Part shown: positions 7,981 through 16,988 of the stretch, piece after piece
How the letters are laid out: each line of letters opens with the position of its first letter
How positions within the stretch are numbered: the first letter of the stretch is position 1
NCBI GenBank assembly: GCA_021806125.1
Contig: JAJZYC010000001.1
Span: 1-44,476 of the forward strand
Source of the DNA: a bacterium
Lineage (GTDB): Bacteria; SZUA-79; Acidulodesulfobacterales; Acidulodesulfobacteraceae
Reading direction: 5' to 3'
Length of the DNA: 44,476 nucleotides
The notes under the pieces: model-generated
Database searches by the model: none
What the model was told of the DNA's origin: nothing
Seen by the model: only the letters and a program-made list of their open reading frames with translations
Position numbers and translations under genes: made by a program

Positions 7981-9090
7981 TCAATAATATAATATTCTTT
8001 TCAAAGGGCTTAAAAATTTGTGAAATTTGCGCAGAGCTTTTCCGGCTATTAGTGGAAGATTGCTTATTTTAAGAGCTTTGTTTATCAATATCTCGACGTC
8101 GGCAGGATAATCGTTATAGCGGCTATATTTATTAATTTGCCGTGTTTCAGGCAGGGCGCAGTATTCATTATAATTTGACAGAGCTAAACCATAATTATTA
8201 TCGAGGCGGACATTGAACCGCCTAAATTTTTCAATAAACGGTTGCGTTTCTATTCGGCATAAGTAAGGCGCAACCTGATATTCAACAGAAGGAGGAATCG
8301 GCCAGCTTATAATATGATTTCTGCCGATTTGCTTCAGTTTGTCGGTTATTTCCATTGTTGATGCCGTCTTGTTGTAATATTCTAAAGCGACAGACTTTAT
8401 TAGCGGCAAGGTTTTATTTATTAAATTAGCACGTTTAACCGGTCTTGGATTTGAGTATAAGCCGCACAAACCGACCGCCTTAAAAAATGCCGGCTCTTCC
8501 GGATATACATATTGCGTGCAGCGTATGTTTTTTTCGCCGAATACTTCCGCAAACCCCTTTATTATATCCTCATATATAAATGAAAATATTTCTAAATTTT
8601 CCGTACGGTTATAAATAAATTTACCGGAATCTAAAATTTCTTCCGCATATTCTTAAAAAGTTATATCCAGTCAGTATTTGAGCAGTTCCCTGTATAGTTT
8701 TTCCATATACGAAATCTGATTCCTTAAGAATATTATTACTTCCGTGATATAGCCATACCGCTCAAAACAATTATTTAAAATTCGGAGCTTATCGGGTTTA
8801 GAATATAAGCACTGCAAACTTTCCGAACTGATTATTACGGTAGGAAAATTAGTTTTTTTTATCTCTGCGCAGAGGTCTTCAAGCGTGCCGTATTTCTTTT
8901 TAAAAGTCTTAGTATCATTGTTCAGCTGAGCTTCAATATTGTGGTGTCCGCCAAATTTGCCTAATCTTCCGGCACAAGGATATAGCACTCCGTTGTCCTT
9001 AAGATATTTATCGTTAATGGAAAGCGTACTCTGTAAAGCCGTAGTACCGGTTTTATGGGTTCCGATATGCAGGATTATTTTCTTTTTCAT
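7981..9090 (-). pseudogene. sulfotransferase-family pseudogene with two in-frame stops
   Basis: Two apparent ORFs (8671-9090 and 7981-8469) lie in the same frame, and the sequence between them translates into continuous plausible protein. It is interrupted only by TGA at 8671-8673 and TAA at 8653-8655, within LLKY-stop-LDITF-stop-EYAEEILDSGK. The 370-codon whole begins with the PAPS-binding P-loop HIGTHKTGTTALQ of sulfotransferase-like proteins, keeps an ISSESL segment, and ends with a basic tail. Such enzymes usually modify sugars or lipids of the cell surface. With both stops the PAPS site is cut from the acceptor half, so no active enzyme is expected. There is no neighbouring glycan locus. 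Confidence 0.82.
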
Positions 9091-9092
9091 GA

Positions 9093-9129
9093 TTTTATAA
9101 TATTTAATTTATATTTTTATATTATAAAA
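9093..9129. terminator. AT-only hairpin between the sulfotransferase pseudogene and the permease gene
   Basis: TTTTATAATAT (9093-9103) and ATATTATAAAA (9119-9129) form an 11-bp perfect stem with a 15-base loop. It may be a weak structure or part of the pseudogene's former promoter region (TATAAT-like hexamers are embedded). A terminator role is only possible: the minus-strand permease gene ends upstream of it by 53 bases. Confidence 0.3.
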
Positions 9130-9181
9130 CCGTAATTTAAACTGAATATTAATAGACTACAAATGAAGCAATAAGATAATA

Positions 9182-10426
9182 TTATTCGTATCTCAGCGCT
9201 TCGACGGGGTTCATACGCGAGGCTTTATATGCGGGATAAAAGCCGAAAAATATTCCTACGCACAAAGAAAAAACGAGGGAGATTATTATCGGCTCGGTAG
9301 TAACGATAGTTTTAAGGGGGGAAAAAGCCGAAATTGCGCTTGAAATTCCAAAGCCGAGACCTATGCCGAGTATTCCGCCGAAAAGGCTTAATACGGAAGA
9401 TTCTATCAGAAACTGCTTTAGAATATCGGATTTCTTCGCGCCTATCGCCATTCTTATGCCGATTTCTTTGGTTCTCTCGGTAACGGAAACAAGCATTATG
9501 TTCATTATGCCTATGCCCCCTACAAGCAGAGAAACGGCGGCTATGCTTGCTAAAAGTATAGTAAAAGTGTTTGCGCTCGAGTTTGCGGTTGCCGCGAGTT
9601 CGGTAAGATTCCTGACGAAAAAGTCGTCGGGTTTATGAAGAGGTATATGATGCCTTTGTCTTAAAAGCGCCGTAATTTCAGACTCTGCCGTTACCGTATC
9701 TTTATTGGATTTTGCAGATACGGCTATAGCATGCACCCAGGTCGTTCCGGCAATTTTCTCCAGCATCGTAGTTATGGGTATTACCACCGTATCGTCCTGG
9801 TCCTGGCCGAAAGCGTTAAATCCTTTAACGGATAAAAGCCCTATTACAGTGAACGGAACATTATGTATAAGTATTATCCGCCCAATCGGGTTTATGAGTC
9901 CAAAAAGTTCGGTAGCGGCGGTGTTTCCTATGACTGCGACGTTTGCCGCCGACGCTACCTGCTGCGGAGTAAAAAAGGTGCCTTTTACTACGGACCAGGC
10001 TCTTATCACCGTAAATGAAGAGTTAGCCCCGTTAATCAATGTTGACCAGTTGTTTCCCCGCCATATGACCTGCTGAGCCATACCGAGCATTCCCGAATCG
10101 GTTTTTACGGCCGGAAGTTTTCTGATTGCATAAACATCGCTCAGTGTCAGAGTAGGCAGAACGCCGAAACCGCTGTGTATTCCGCCGAGGGAGGATGAAC
10201 CCGGAAGTATTATAAGCAGATTCGACCCCATTGAATTTATAGAGTTTTGTATAGCCCTCGAAGCTCCCTGTCCTATGCTGACCGTTGCTATAACCGAACC
10301 TACGCCTATAATAATTCCCAGTATCGTCAAAAACGACCTTATTTTATTTCTCAACAGAGTCTTATAAGCGGACTCAAGGTCTAAAAGAAATGCAAATTTA
10401 ACCTTATTTTCTTTATTATTATTCAT
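9182..10426 (-). CDS. macB: MacB-type ABC transporter permease (FtsX domain)
   Basis: This 414-residue permease corresponds to the membrane half of MacB. An N-terminal TM segment (about 28-50, ending in IIGVGSVIATVSIG) is followed by a large periplasmic MacB_PCD domain and three C-terminal TM helices. These contain the FtsX signature ERTKEIGIRMAIGAKKSDIL and the ending YPAYKASRMNPVEALRYE. MacB in E. coli fuses ATPase and permease; here they are two genes. It closes a four-gene operon with TolC, MacA and ATPase homologues, so it probably exports a hydrophobic compound, peptide or lipoprotein-like cargo straight from the periplasm outward. The substrate is unknown. Confidence 0.93.
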   Translation of the reverse strand: MNNNKENKVKFAFLLDLESAYKTLLRNKIRSFLTILGIIIGVGSVIATVSIGQGASRAIQNSINSMGSNLLIILPGSSSLGGIHSGFGVLPTLTLSDVYAIRKLPAVKTDSGMLGMAQQVIWRGNNWSTLINGANSSFTVIRAWSVVKGTFFTPQQVASAANVAVIGNTAATELFGLINPIGRIILIHNVPFTVIGLLSVKGFNAFGQDQDDTVVIPITTMLEKIAGTTWVHAIAVSAKSNKDTVTAESEITALLRQRHHIPLHKPDDFFVRNLTELAATANSSANTFTILLASIAAVSLLVGGIGIMNIMLVSVTERTKEIGIRMAIGAKKSDILKQFLIESSVLSLFGGILGIGLGFGISSAISAFSPLKTIVTTEPIIISLVFSLCVGIFFGFYPAYKASRMNPVEALRYE

Positions 10427-10463
10427 CTTTTCAGAATATTTATGTTCTAAAATGTTTAATTTT

Positions 10464-11183
10464 TTATATGTTTATAACGTCGGAAGATATAATCATTCCG
10501 TCTTTAACCGTAACGAGTCTTCTGCCGTAACCCGCTATATGCCTATCGTGCGTTACCAGAATAATAGTGGCTCCTCTCTCGGCATTTATTTTTCCGAAAA
10601 AATTCATAACGTCCGCCCCCCTCACCGAATCGAGATTGCCGGTCGGCTCATCCGCCATAATTATAGGAGCATTGTTTACTACGGCTCTTGCGATAGCTAC
10701 TCTCTGCTGTTCTCCGCCGGATATCTGGTTAGGGAATTTATTTCCTTTTTCGGAAAGGTCGACGAGTTTTAACGCTTCCATTGCCATTTCCTCGGAATTT
10801 TTAGAATGGAGGCCGGAATAATAAAGCGGCAGCATAACATTTTCGATAATTGACAGCCTCTGTATAAGGTTAAAGCCCTGAAATACGAAGCCTATTTTTT
10901 TATTTCTGATTTCGGCAAGTTCATCCGAGGTTAACCCCGCAACATCTTTACCTTCGAGAAAATAACTTCCCGACGTCGGCTTGTCGAGGCATCCTAATAT
11001 ATTCATCAGGGTGGATTTGCCGGAGCCCGACGCTCCCATTATGGAAACGAATTCTCCATTTTCAATCGTCAGATTAATGCCTTTTAGCACTTCATAGGCA
11101 ATATCCCCGATCCTATAGACCATGCCGATATTTTCAAGTCTTATAAGAGGAACATTGTCCCGAATATCATAGTCGTTTGCCAT
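10464..11183 (-). CDS. MacB/LolD-type ABC transporter ATPase
   Basis: This 239-residue cytoplasmic ATPase shows Walker A GASGSGKST, Q-loop FVFQGFNLI, signature ISGGEQQRVAIARA, Walker B IIMADEPTGNLDS and H-loop VTHD. These place it in the LolD/MacB/FtsE group. It sits 15 bases after the MacA-like adaptor gene and 37 bases before the permease gene, so it energises that permease. LolD itself is less likely because of the adaptor and TolC partners. Confidence 0.93.
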   Translation of the reverse strand: MANDYDIRDNVPLIRLENIGMVYRIGDIAYEVLKGINLTIENGEFVSIMGASGSGKSTLMNILGCLDKPTSGSYFLEGKDVAGLTSDELAEIRNKKIGFVFQGFNLIQRLSIIENVMLPLYYSGLHSKNSEEMAMEALKLVDLSEKGNKFPNQISGGEQQRVAIARAVVNNAPIIMADEPTGNLDSVRGADVMNFFGKINAERGATIILVTHDRHIAGYGRRLVTVKDGMIISSDVINI

Positions 11184-11198
11184 ATTATATAATTACCG

Positions 11199-12398
11199 TT
11201 AGAAGAACATTTTTCTTCCCGGCGCGGCCTGCGTTTGCCCGCTGGATATTAACCCGGTTATTACCTCGGTCCCTGCTTTAATATCGTTGGAGATAACCTC
11301 GGTATATTCGTCGTTGTTTATGCCTAATTTTACCATTACGGGTTCGGGCGTTTTGTTTTTTAATATCCATACGACTCCTTCGCCGGCTTTTAATTTTTTA
11401 GATAAATTATCCAAAACTTGTTTATTTTCCCCTGTAGGAATAAATCTTAAAGCCGAATTAGGCACGCCGAGGACGCCTTCTTTTTTTGAAACGTAAATTT
11501 TAGCGATTGCCGTCATACCCGGAAGTACCAAGCCGTTCTTGTTGTCGAAAAATATAGTGACGTTGTAGCTTACTACCCCTGAAACGGTTGTGGGATTAAT
11601 CCTGACGTTATGGACATATCCCTGGATAGTCTTATCAGGGTAAGCATATACTGTAAAAGATGCTTTATCCCCCTTTTTTATCCCGCCGAGGTCGGCTTCG
11701 TTGGTAGTAGTATCTATTTCCATTTTCGTAATATCTTCTCCTACGGTAAAAAGGCTCGGGGTCTGAAAAGTAGAGGCTACGGTCTGTCCGACTACTACGC
11801 TTACGTTTATTATTATGCCGTTAACCGGCGAATATATCTTTGTGTAGGAAAGGTTTGTTTCGTCTTGTGCCAACTGCGCCGTTGCAGCGTTTACCGCATC
11901 GGTTAGATATTTAAGCTGTGCAATATCCTGAAGATAGACGCTGTAAGCGTTCTGTTCCGTCTGATGGGCTATAAGGTTTTCTTTCCATAATTTTTTGTCT
12001 CTGATATATGTTAGTTTATCATAGGCTAAAATCGCTTTCTGCTTTAAAACGCTTGCCCTTGCCGATTCGAGGTTGGCTTTATCCTGGTTAACCTTCTGGA
12101 TAAACGGAGTAGGGTCTATTTCTGCAAGAAGCTGACCCTTTTTTACTATCGAATTATACCATACGTAAAGTTTAGTGAATATTCCCGATACTTGCGCTCC
12201 TACGTTTATAGTGTTAATAGGGTTTGCGGTTCCTGTAGTGGCTATATATTTCTGTATAGTAATGGGTTTTACGGCATATAATTCGTAAGACGGTTTTTTA
12301 GTTCTTGTTCTTATTATGAAGTAAGAAGCGGCCGATATTAAAATTAATACTGCAAAGGCCGTTACGATTATTTTTTTATTTTTCCACATTTTTTCCAC
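11199..12398 (-). CDS. macA: MacA-like periplasmic adaptor (HlyD/RND membrane-fusion family)
   Basis: The 399-residue adaptor joins the inner-membrane permease to the outer-membrane channel. TM anchor or signal anchor lies at about 9-28. The lipoyl half-motifs AQVSGIFTKLYVWYNSIVKKGQLLAEIDPTPF and YSPVNGIIINVSVVVGQTV flank a coiled-coil hairpin (about 95-185). Beta-barrel and membrane-proximal domains follow up to ISSGQTQAAPG. The hairpin is the TolC-contacting part. It is second in the export operon, 43 bases after the tolC-like gene, and a short REP-like hairpin occupies that gap. Confidence 0.93.
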   Translation of the reverse strand: MEKMWKNKKIIVTAFAVLILISAASYFIIRTRTKKPSYELYAVKPITIQKYIATTGTANPINTINVGAQVSGIFTKLYVWYNSIVKKGQLLAEIDPTPFIQKVNQDKANLESARASVLKQKAILAYDKLTYIRDKKLWKENLIAHQTEQNAYSVYLQDIAQLKYLTDAVNAATAQLAQDETNLSYTKIYSPVNGIIINVSVVVGQTVASTFQTPSLFTVGEDITKMEIDTTTNEADLGGIKKGDKASFTVYAYPDKTIQGYVHNVRINPTTVSGVVSYNVTIFFDNKNGLVLPGMTAIAKIYVSKKEGVLGVPNSALRFIPTGENKQVLDNLSKKLKAGEGVVWILKNKTPEPVMVKLGINNDEYTEVISNDIKAGTEVITGLISSGQTQAAPGRKMFF

Positions 12399-12405
12399 CT
12401 TATTC

Positions 12406-12434
12406 TTGTCATTCCTGCTCAGGCAGGAATCCAG
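12406..12434. repeat. REP-like palindrome in the tolC-macA gap
   Basis: The element reads TTGTCATTCCTGC-TCAG-GCAGGAATCCAG, with an 8-bp perfect stem (ATTCCTGC/GCAGGAAT). It resembles the GTCATTCC...GGAATCCAG class of dispersed palindromes found in many bacterial genomes. Its position inside an operon may attenuate or stabilise the transcript between channel and adaptor genes. Confidence 0.65.
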
Positions 12435-12441
12435 TTCTTTA

Positions 12442-13857
12442 TTATTTTATATAATGTTCTACCGTTAAACCGAGGTCGGAATAAAGCTTAGCTTTCAGAT
12501 AAAAATAAGTATATTCGCTGTTTATGTAGCTTGTTACGGATGAAATATACTGAGCATTTGCTGCTACCAGCTGAACCATAGACCCGACTCCCACCTCATA
12601 GCTTTTTAGAGCCAGCGTGTAGGCAAGTTTTGAAGCATTTTTGGAAGATTTAAGAGCCTGAACCGTTAAATACTGATTATTGAGGGCGTAATAATCGCTT
12701 GATATGCTATAGATAAGATTATTTTCCGTCAGTTTTTCATTCCAGATGCTGCCGTTTAATACGGCTTTAGAATAATCTATCTGATTTTGCGTCAAAAAAC
12801 CGTTAAAAATAGGTATTGAGACAGACAGCCCAGCCGAATAATTTCTATTCAAAGGAAATGAAGAATTTTGTCCGGTATATGAAAAATCGGCGTTAAAAGC
12901 AGGGAAGTATCCGCTCGCCGCTTTTTTAACCGAAGCCTTTGACGCTTTTACCGCGTAAACCGCTTGCTTTAACTGAGGATTGTATTTTAAAGCCGTTTTC
13001 ATAAGCTTTTGAAGTTTGCTGTTAAACGGCTTAAATTTGAGCGTATTTATGAAGCGGTATTTTTTCGAAGAAGAAAGCCCTATGGAATTTAAAAGAGCGA
13101 GCCTTGCAATTTTTACGTTGAATACCGAATTTATATAAGCCGCTTTTGCCGTTTCCATTGTTGCTTTTGCCGTCTCCGCGTCTAAAAGGTCGCCGGTTCC
13201 GACTTTGTAAAACGCCTCAGCCGCTTTATACTGGATTTCGTCATTTTTAAAGTTTTCTTTATCCGTTTTCATCAGTTCCTTATCTGCGAAATATTCGGCA
13301 AAATTGAGGATTACGTTATAAAGGTCGCTGTTGACGGCATAACTGTAACCCGCATTTGCCCCTTTCATCTGGTATTTTGCGTTAAGATAGTTGTAATAGC
13401 GCGAACCGAAAGAATAAAGCATATATGTTGCGTTTAAAGTTGCCGAATAATTGTTTAAAGAGTAGTTTATTCCAGGTTCGTTATAAATCTGCCCCCCCGA
13501 AATTAAGCCGTTATTGCTTACTTCCATAAAAGAATTCCTTGAAAATCCCGCGGTTCCGGAAATTTGAGGGTAGTATTGGGAAAGTGTTTGATTTTTAGTA
13601 TAAGCCGATGATATATAGGAGTATTTGGATGTCAATATCCCCGGATAAAGTTTAAGGGCAAGCCTCAAGGCGTCTTTTAAGGTTACGGTTTGGACTGAGA
13701 CGTAGGAAATTGCTCCGCCGGTTCCGGCGCTTTTTGTCTCTTTTTCCGCAAAAGAGGGGTCGTTCGGCGCGGCAATTAATAATATGGAAACAGTCAGGCA
13801 AAGCGCCGCCGCCGCAAGATAATTAAATTTATTTTTTCTTCCGAAGTTTTTTTTCAT
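12442..13857 (-). CDS. tolC: TolC-family outer-membrane efflux protein
   Basis: This 471-residue protein has a signal peptide (about residues 14-37, cleavage near SFA) and two outer-membrane efflux repeats. The first holds LKDALRLALKLYPGILTSKYSYISS and a long helical segment with AEAFYKVGTGDLLDAETAKA. The second repeats the pattern as ALKYNPQLKQAVYAVKASKA and ALKSYEVGVGSMVQLVAANAQY. SYSAG-LSVSIPIFNG gives the beta-strand segment. It is the first gene of the MacAB-type operon and provides the outer-membrane conduit. A perfect 18-bp palindrome lies about 100 bases upstream. Confidence 0.92.
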   Translation of the reverse strand: MKKNFGRKNKFNYLAAAALCLTVSILLIAAPNDPSFAEKETKSAGTGGAISYVSVQTVTLKDALRLALKLYPGILTSKYSYISSAYTKNQTLSQYYPQISGTAGFSRNSFMEVSNNGLISGGQIYNEPGINYSLNNYSATLNATYMLYSFGSRYYNYLNAKYQMKGANAGYSYAVNSDLYNVILNFAEYFADKELMKTDKENFKNDEIQYKAAEAFYKVGTGDLLDAETAKATMETAKAAYINSVFNVKIARLALLNSIGLSSSKKYRFINTLKFKPFNSKLQKLMKTALKYNPQLKQAVYAVKASKASVKKAASGYFPAFNADFSYTGQNSSFPLNRNYSAGLSVSIPIFNGFLTQNQIDYSKAVLNGSIWNEKLTENNLIYSISSDYYALNNQYLTVQALKSSKNASKLAYTLALKSYEVGVGSMVQLVAANAQYISSVTSYINSEYTYFYLKAKLYSDLGLTVEHYIK

Positions 13858-13954
13858 TTTTTTCTGGCTTTAACCGCCGTTTTATATTATATTATACATT
13901 ATAATCATAAACCATTATAAAGTCTTATTGTTAATAAAATATAAATATAAATAT

Positions 13955-13972
13955 AATGACTTTAAAGTCATT
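13955..13972. promoter_or_regulatory. 18-bp perfect palindrome, candidate operator for the efflux operon
   Basis: AATGACTTTAAAGTCATT is a perfect inverted repeat in the 160-base gap between the divergent tolC operon and rimO. A half-site-like TAAAGTC also occurs near 13918-13924. Perfect palindromes of this size beside export operons are usual for MarR, TetR or PadR-type repressors. No such regulator gene is next to it, so a distant regulator would be needed. Confidence 0.55.
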
Positions 13973-14017
13973 TGTCAATATAAAAAACATTAAAATAAAC
14001 CCTTCGTAATAAAATAA

Positions 14018-15355
14018 ATGCCCTTCAGTTTTAATCTCATAAGCTTAGGATGTCCGAAAAATCAGGTGGATTCGGAAGCGATGTTCACGCGCCTTGAAAA
14101 ATCGGATATAAAATTTACTTCCGATATAGACAACTGCGATATCTGCCTTATTAATACCTGCGGGTTTATCGAGGCGGCAAGGAAAGAATCCATAGGCGTG
14201 ATTATGGAAGCCGTCGGTAAAAAACAGGCTGGAAAAATAAAATATATAGCGGTTGCGGGATGCATGGTAAATAACAATCTTAACGCGCTTAAAGAGGAAC
14301 TGCCCGAAGTAGATTTATTCCTGCCTACTTTCGATGAAGAAAAAATAGTAGAAGAACTTGCCGCAATAGCCGGCAAAGAAATAGCGCGCGGAAATCTTAA
14401 TCTGCAAACTTTAGAAAAATGTGAAAGGGAGCATTTTAATTTAAAAAGAACCGCATATCTTAAAATATCCGAAGGCTGCGGCAGAGCTTGCTCTTTTTGC
14501 ACTATCCCTTCGATAAGGGGAGTTTACAGGTCTAAGCCTATAGAAGAAATTAAGAACGAAGCCTTATATTTAGCCTCAGCAGGCGTTAAAGAGCTTATAA
14601 TAATTTCCCAGGACACTTCGTATTACGGAATAGATTTAAACATAAAAAACGGGTTATACCGGCTTTTAAGGGAGCTTGCCGCAATAAAAGAAATAAAATG
14701 GATAAGGCTTATGTATTTATATCCTATGAAAACGTTATTTACGGACGATTTAATAAGTCTCATAAAAGACGAAGAAAAAATCCTGAAGTATATCGATATG
14801 CCCGTCCAGCATATTAACGACCGAATCCTGAAACTTATGAAGCGGGGAAATACGAAAAAAGATATTATAAACCTTATCGAAAAATTAAAAAAAGAAATTC
14901 CGGGCTCCGCATTGAGGACTTCTCTTATAGCCGGTTTTCCAGGCGAAACGGATGAAAATTTCAAAGAACTTATAGCTTTTATAGAAGAAACCGAATTCGA
15001 CAATCTCGGAGTCTTTAAATATTCCGACGAAAGAGCGGCCGCTTCTTATAGATACGGTTCAAAAGTAAATGCAAAGACAAAATCCGAAAGGTATAAAATT
15101 TTAATGGAAACCCAAAAAACCATTATCCCGCGCATATTATCCCGCCATATAGGGCGGACGTATGAAGCGATAATCGACGAAACAAACAATAAGACCGCAA
15201 GGCTTAGGACTTATTTTCAGGCACCCGATATAGACGGATGCGTTTATATGTATGCAAACGATTTAAAAAATAATTTAAGAAATAAATCCGATGAAGGTTT
15301 TATGTCCGTTAAGATATTAAAAACAAGGGATTACGATTTATTAGGCGCACCGTAA
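14018..15355 (+). CDS. rimO: ribosomal protein S12 methylthiotransferase RimO
   Basis: RimO adds a methylthio group to an aspartate of ribosomal protein S12. The 445-residue protein begins with the diagnostic SLGCPKNQVDSE. Cluster cysteines of the UPF0004 domain are C12, C48 and C82. The radical-SAM motif GCGRACSFCTIPSIRGVYRSKP places C154, C158 and C161. A TRAM domain forms the C-terminus (about 375-445). RimO rather than MiaB or MtaB is indicated by SLGCPKNxVDSE and CSFCxIPxxRG. It is monocistronic and divergent from the tolC operon. No clear ribosome-binding site precedes the ATG. Confidence 0.96.
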   Translation: MPFSFNLISLGCPKNQVDSEAMFTRLEKSDIKFTSDIDNCDICLINTCGFIEAARKESIGVIMEAVGKKQAGKIKYIAVAGCMVNNNLNALKEELPEVDLFLPTFDEEKIVEELAAIAGKEIARGNLNLQTLEKCEREHFNLKRTAYLKISEGCGRACSFCTIPSIRGVYRSKPIEEIKNEALYLASAGVKELIIISQDTSYYGIDLNIKNGLYRLLRELAAIKEIKWIRLMYLYPMKTLFTDDLISLIKDEEKILKYIDMPVQHINDRILKLMKRGNTKKDIINLIEKLKKEIPGSALRTSLIAGFPGETDENFKELIAFIEETEFDNLGVFKYSDERAAASYRYGSKVNAKTKSERYKILMETQKTIIPRILSRHIGRTYEAIIDETNNKTARLRTYFQAPDIDGCVYMYANDLKNNLRNKSDEGFMSVKILKTRDYDLLGAP

Positions 15356-15383
15356 AAACAATTAATTTGCGGCTTAAAATTTC

Positions 15384-15412
15384 TTGACTTAAAACTATGA
15401 ATAAATTATAAT
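15384..15412 (+). promoter_or_regulatory. sigma-70-type promoter of the hdr-flx operon
   Basis: TTGACT (15384-15389) and a perfect TATAAT (15407-15412) are separated by 17 bases. The predicted transcript begins near 15419, giving a leader of about 85 bases before hdrC. No riboswitch-like fold was recognised in that leader. Confidence 0.7.
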
Positions 15413-15504
15413 AAAAAGACGTATTTTGAAATTAATAAAAATTCATAAAAATATATATATAGATAATTAGATAATTAAATTTAAACTAATTCCGGTATAA
15501 CAAT

Positions 15505-16053
15505 ATGAAAACTGTCATAAACGAACAAAACAGGCGGAATTTTGCCGCGCAAGTCGAATCTATGCTTCACGACAAGCTGGCTAAATGCTATCAGTGCGGT
15601 AAATGTTCGGCGGGATGTCCAGTCAACTTCGAGATGGATTATACGCCAAACCAGATTATAAAAATGACGGAACTCGGAATGGAAGACAAAGTGTTGAGTT
15701 CCAAAACAATATGGCTGTGCGTCTCCTGCAATACTTGTTCCACGCGTTGCCCCAAGGGATTCGAGGTTACGGGAATTATGGACGTTCTAAGAGAAATAGC
15801 GGAGAAAAAAGGTATTGTGTCGAAAGTCGAAAAAGAAGTCCAGATGTTTCATGAAGTATTTCTCGACAACGTCAAGTCGAACGGCAGAATATTCGAGCTT
15901 GAGCTTGTAGGCAAATACAAGTTAAAGACGCGGCATCTGTTCAGAGATATGTTTTTGGCCCCTAAAATGCTTGAAAAGGGCAAACTTAAAATGCATGGAG
16001 AAAAAATAGCCGGCTTAAATCAAATTGCTAAAATTTTTAAGGATTTTGAGTAA
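15505..16053 (+). CDS. hdrC: heterodisulfide reductase-like subunit C
   Basis: HdrC is the small iron-sulfur subunit carrying electrons between HdrA and HdrB. The 182-residue protein binds two [4Fe-4S] clusters: C28, C31, C34, C38 (CYQCGKCSAGCP) and C72, C75, C78, C82 (CVSCNTCSTRCP). No membrane helix is present, so it belongs to the soluble HdrABC type rather than the membrane HdrE-linked type. It is the first gene of a seven-gene run with hdrB, hdrA and flxDCBA and lies 31 bases before hdrB. Confidence 0.95.
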   Translation: MKTVINEQNRRNFAAQVESMLHDKLAKCYQCGKCSAGCPVNFEMDYTPNQIIKMTELGMEDKVLSSKTIWLCVSCNTCSTRCPKGFEVTGIMDVLREIAEKKGIVSKVEKEVQMFHEVFLDNVKSNGRIFELELVGKYKLKTRHLFRDMFLAPKMLEKGKLKMHGEKIAGLNQIAKIFKDFE

Positions 16054-16084
16054 AAATTAAAATTATCTGGAGAAACCATAATAT

Positions 16085-16969
16085 ATGAAATTAGCATATT
16101 ACCCCGGATGTTCGCTTAAAGGAACGTCGTTCGAATATGAAGTATCTTTATTAAAGATACTCGAGGTTCTAAACATGGAGATAAAGGAAATACCGGACTG
16201 GAACTGTTGCGGAGCTTCCGCTGCACACAGCATAAATCATAATTTGTCCGTTGCTCTCCCCGCAAGGAATCTTGCGATAGCTGAAAAAGACGGATACGAA
16301 TCCGTTCTTGCGCCGTGCGCGGCTTGTTCAAACAGGCTTAAAAACGCCGATTACGAATTAAAAAACGACGATATTCTTAAAAAGAAAATAACGGATTCTT
16401 TAGAAATGCCTTATAATGCCGAAATGAGCATTAACAATATGCTAGAATTTCTTATCGGCGTAGTAGGGAAAGATAAAATAAAATCTATGGTTAAAAAGCC
16501 TTTATCCGGAATTAAGGTTGCCTCGTATTACGGATGCCTGTTAGTAAGGCCTCCCAAAGTTATGCAGTTCGACGACCCCGAAAATCCGGTTACTATGGAT
16601 GAATTGGTTGCGCTTACGGGAGCAGAACCCGTGGATTATTCTTTTAAAACGGAATGTTGCGGGGCGATTAATTCCCTTTCCAAACCGGACGTGGTCATGG
16701 CTTTAACCGGAAACATATTGTACGATATTAAAAAAAACGGAGCAGACCTTGTCGTAGTAGCATGCCCGCTCTGCCATTCCAATTTAGACGTGAGGCAGAG
16801 GGAAATAGAAAGAAAATATGATGAAAAACTTGGGTTGCCCGTTCTTTTTATAACGGAGCTGTTAGGCCTTTCTTTTGGAATAGACCCCAAAGACCTTGCA
16901 ATAGACGGACATATGGTCGCCGCCGACAGGGTTTTAAAAAAGATAAAAGAGTTAACTAACCAACAATAG
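16085..16969 (+). CDS. hdrB: heterodisulfide reductase-like subunit B
   Basis: HdrB holds the two noncubane [4Fe-4S] clusters that reduce a disulfide. Both CCG domains are complete in the 294 residues: C9, C41-C42, C78 and C81, then C151, C191-C192, C227 and C230. The substrate is a heterodisulfide in methanogens. In sulfate reducers with Flx partners it is thought to be a protein disulfide such as DsrC. Intact cysteines argue for a catalytic enzyme rather than a diverged sHdr-type subunit. The gene ends 109 bases before hdrA, and that gap carries a REP-like repeat. Confidence 0.95.
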   Translation: MKLAYYPGCSLKGTSFEYEVSLLKILEVLNMEIKEIPDWNCCGASAAHSINHNLSVALPARNLAIAEKDGYESVLAPCAACSNRLKNADYELKNDDILKKKITDSLEMPYNAEMSINNMLEFLIGVVGKDKIKSMVKKPLSGIKVASYYGCLLVRPPKVMQFDDPENPVTMDELVALTGAEPVDYSFKTECCGAINSLSKPDVVMALTGNILYDIKKNGADLVVVACPLCHSNLDVRQREIERKYDEKLGLPVLFITELLGLSFGIDPKDLAIDGHMVAADRVLKKIKELTNQQ

Positions 16970-16988
16970 ATTAAGATATAACTAAAAA

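Noticed and set aside
10464..11183. LolD of a lipoprotein-release system
   Set aside because: The ATPase type fits, but MacA-like adaptor and TolC homologues in the same operon point to MacB-type export.
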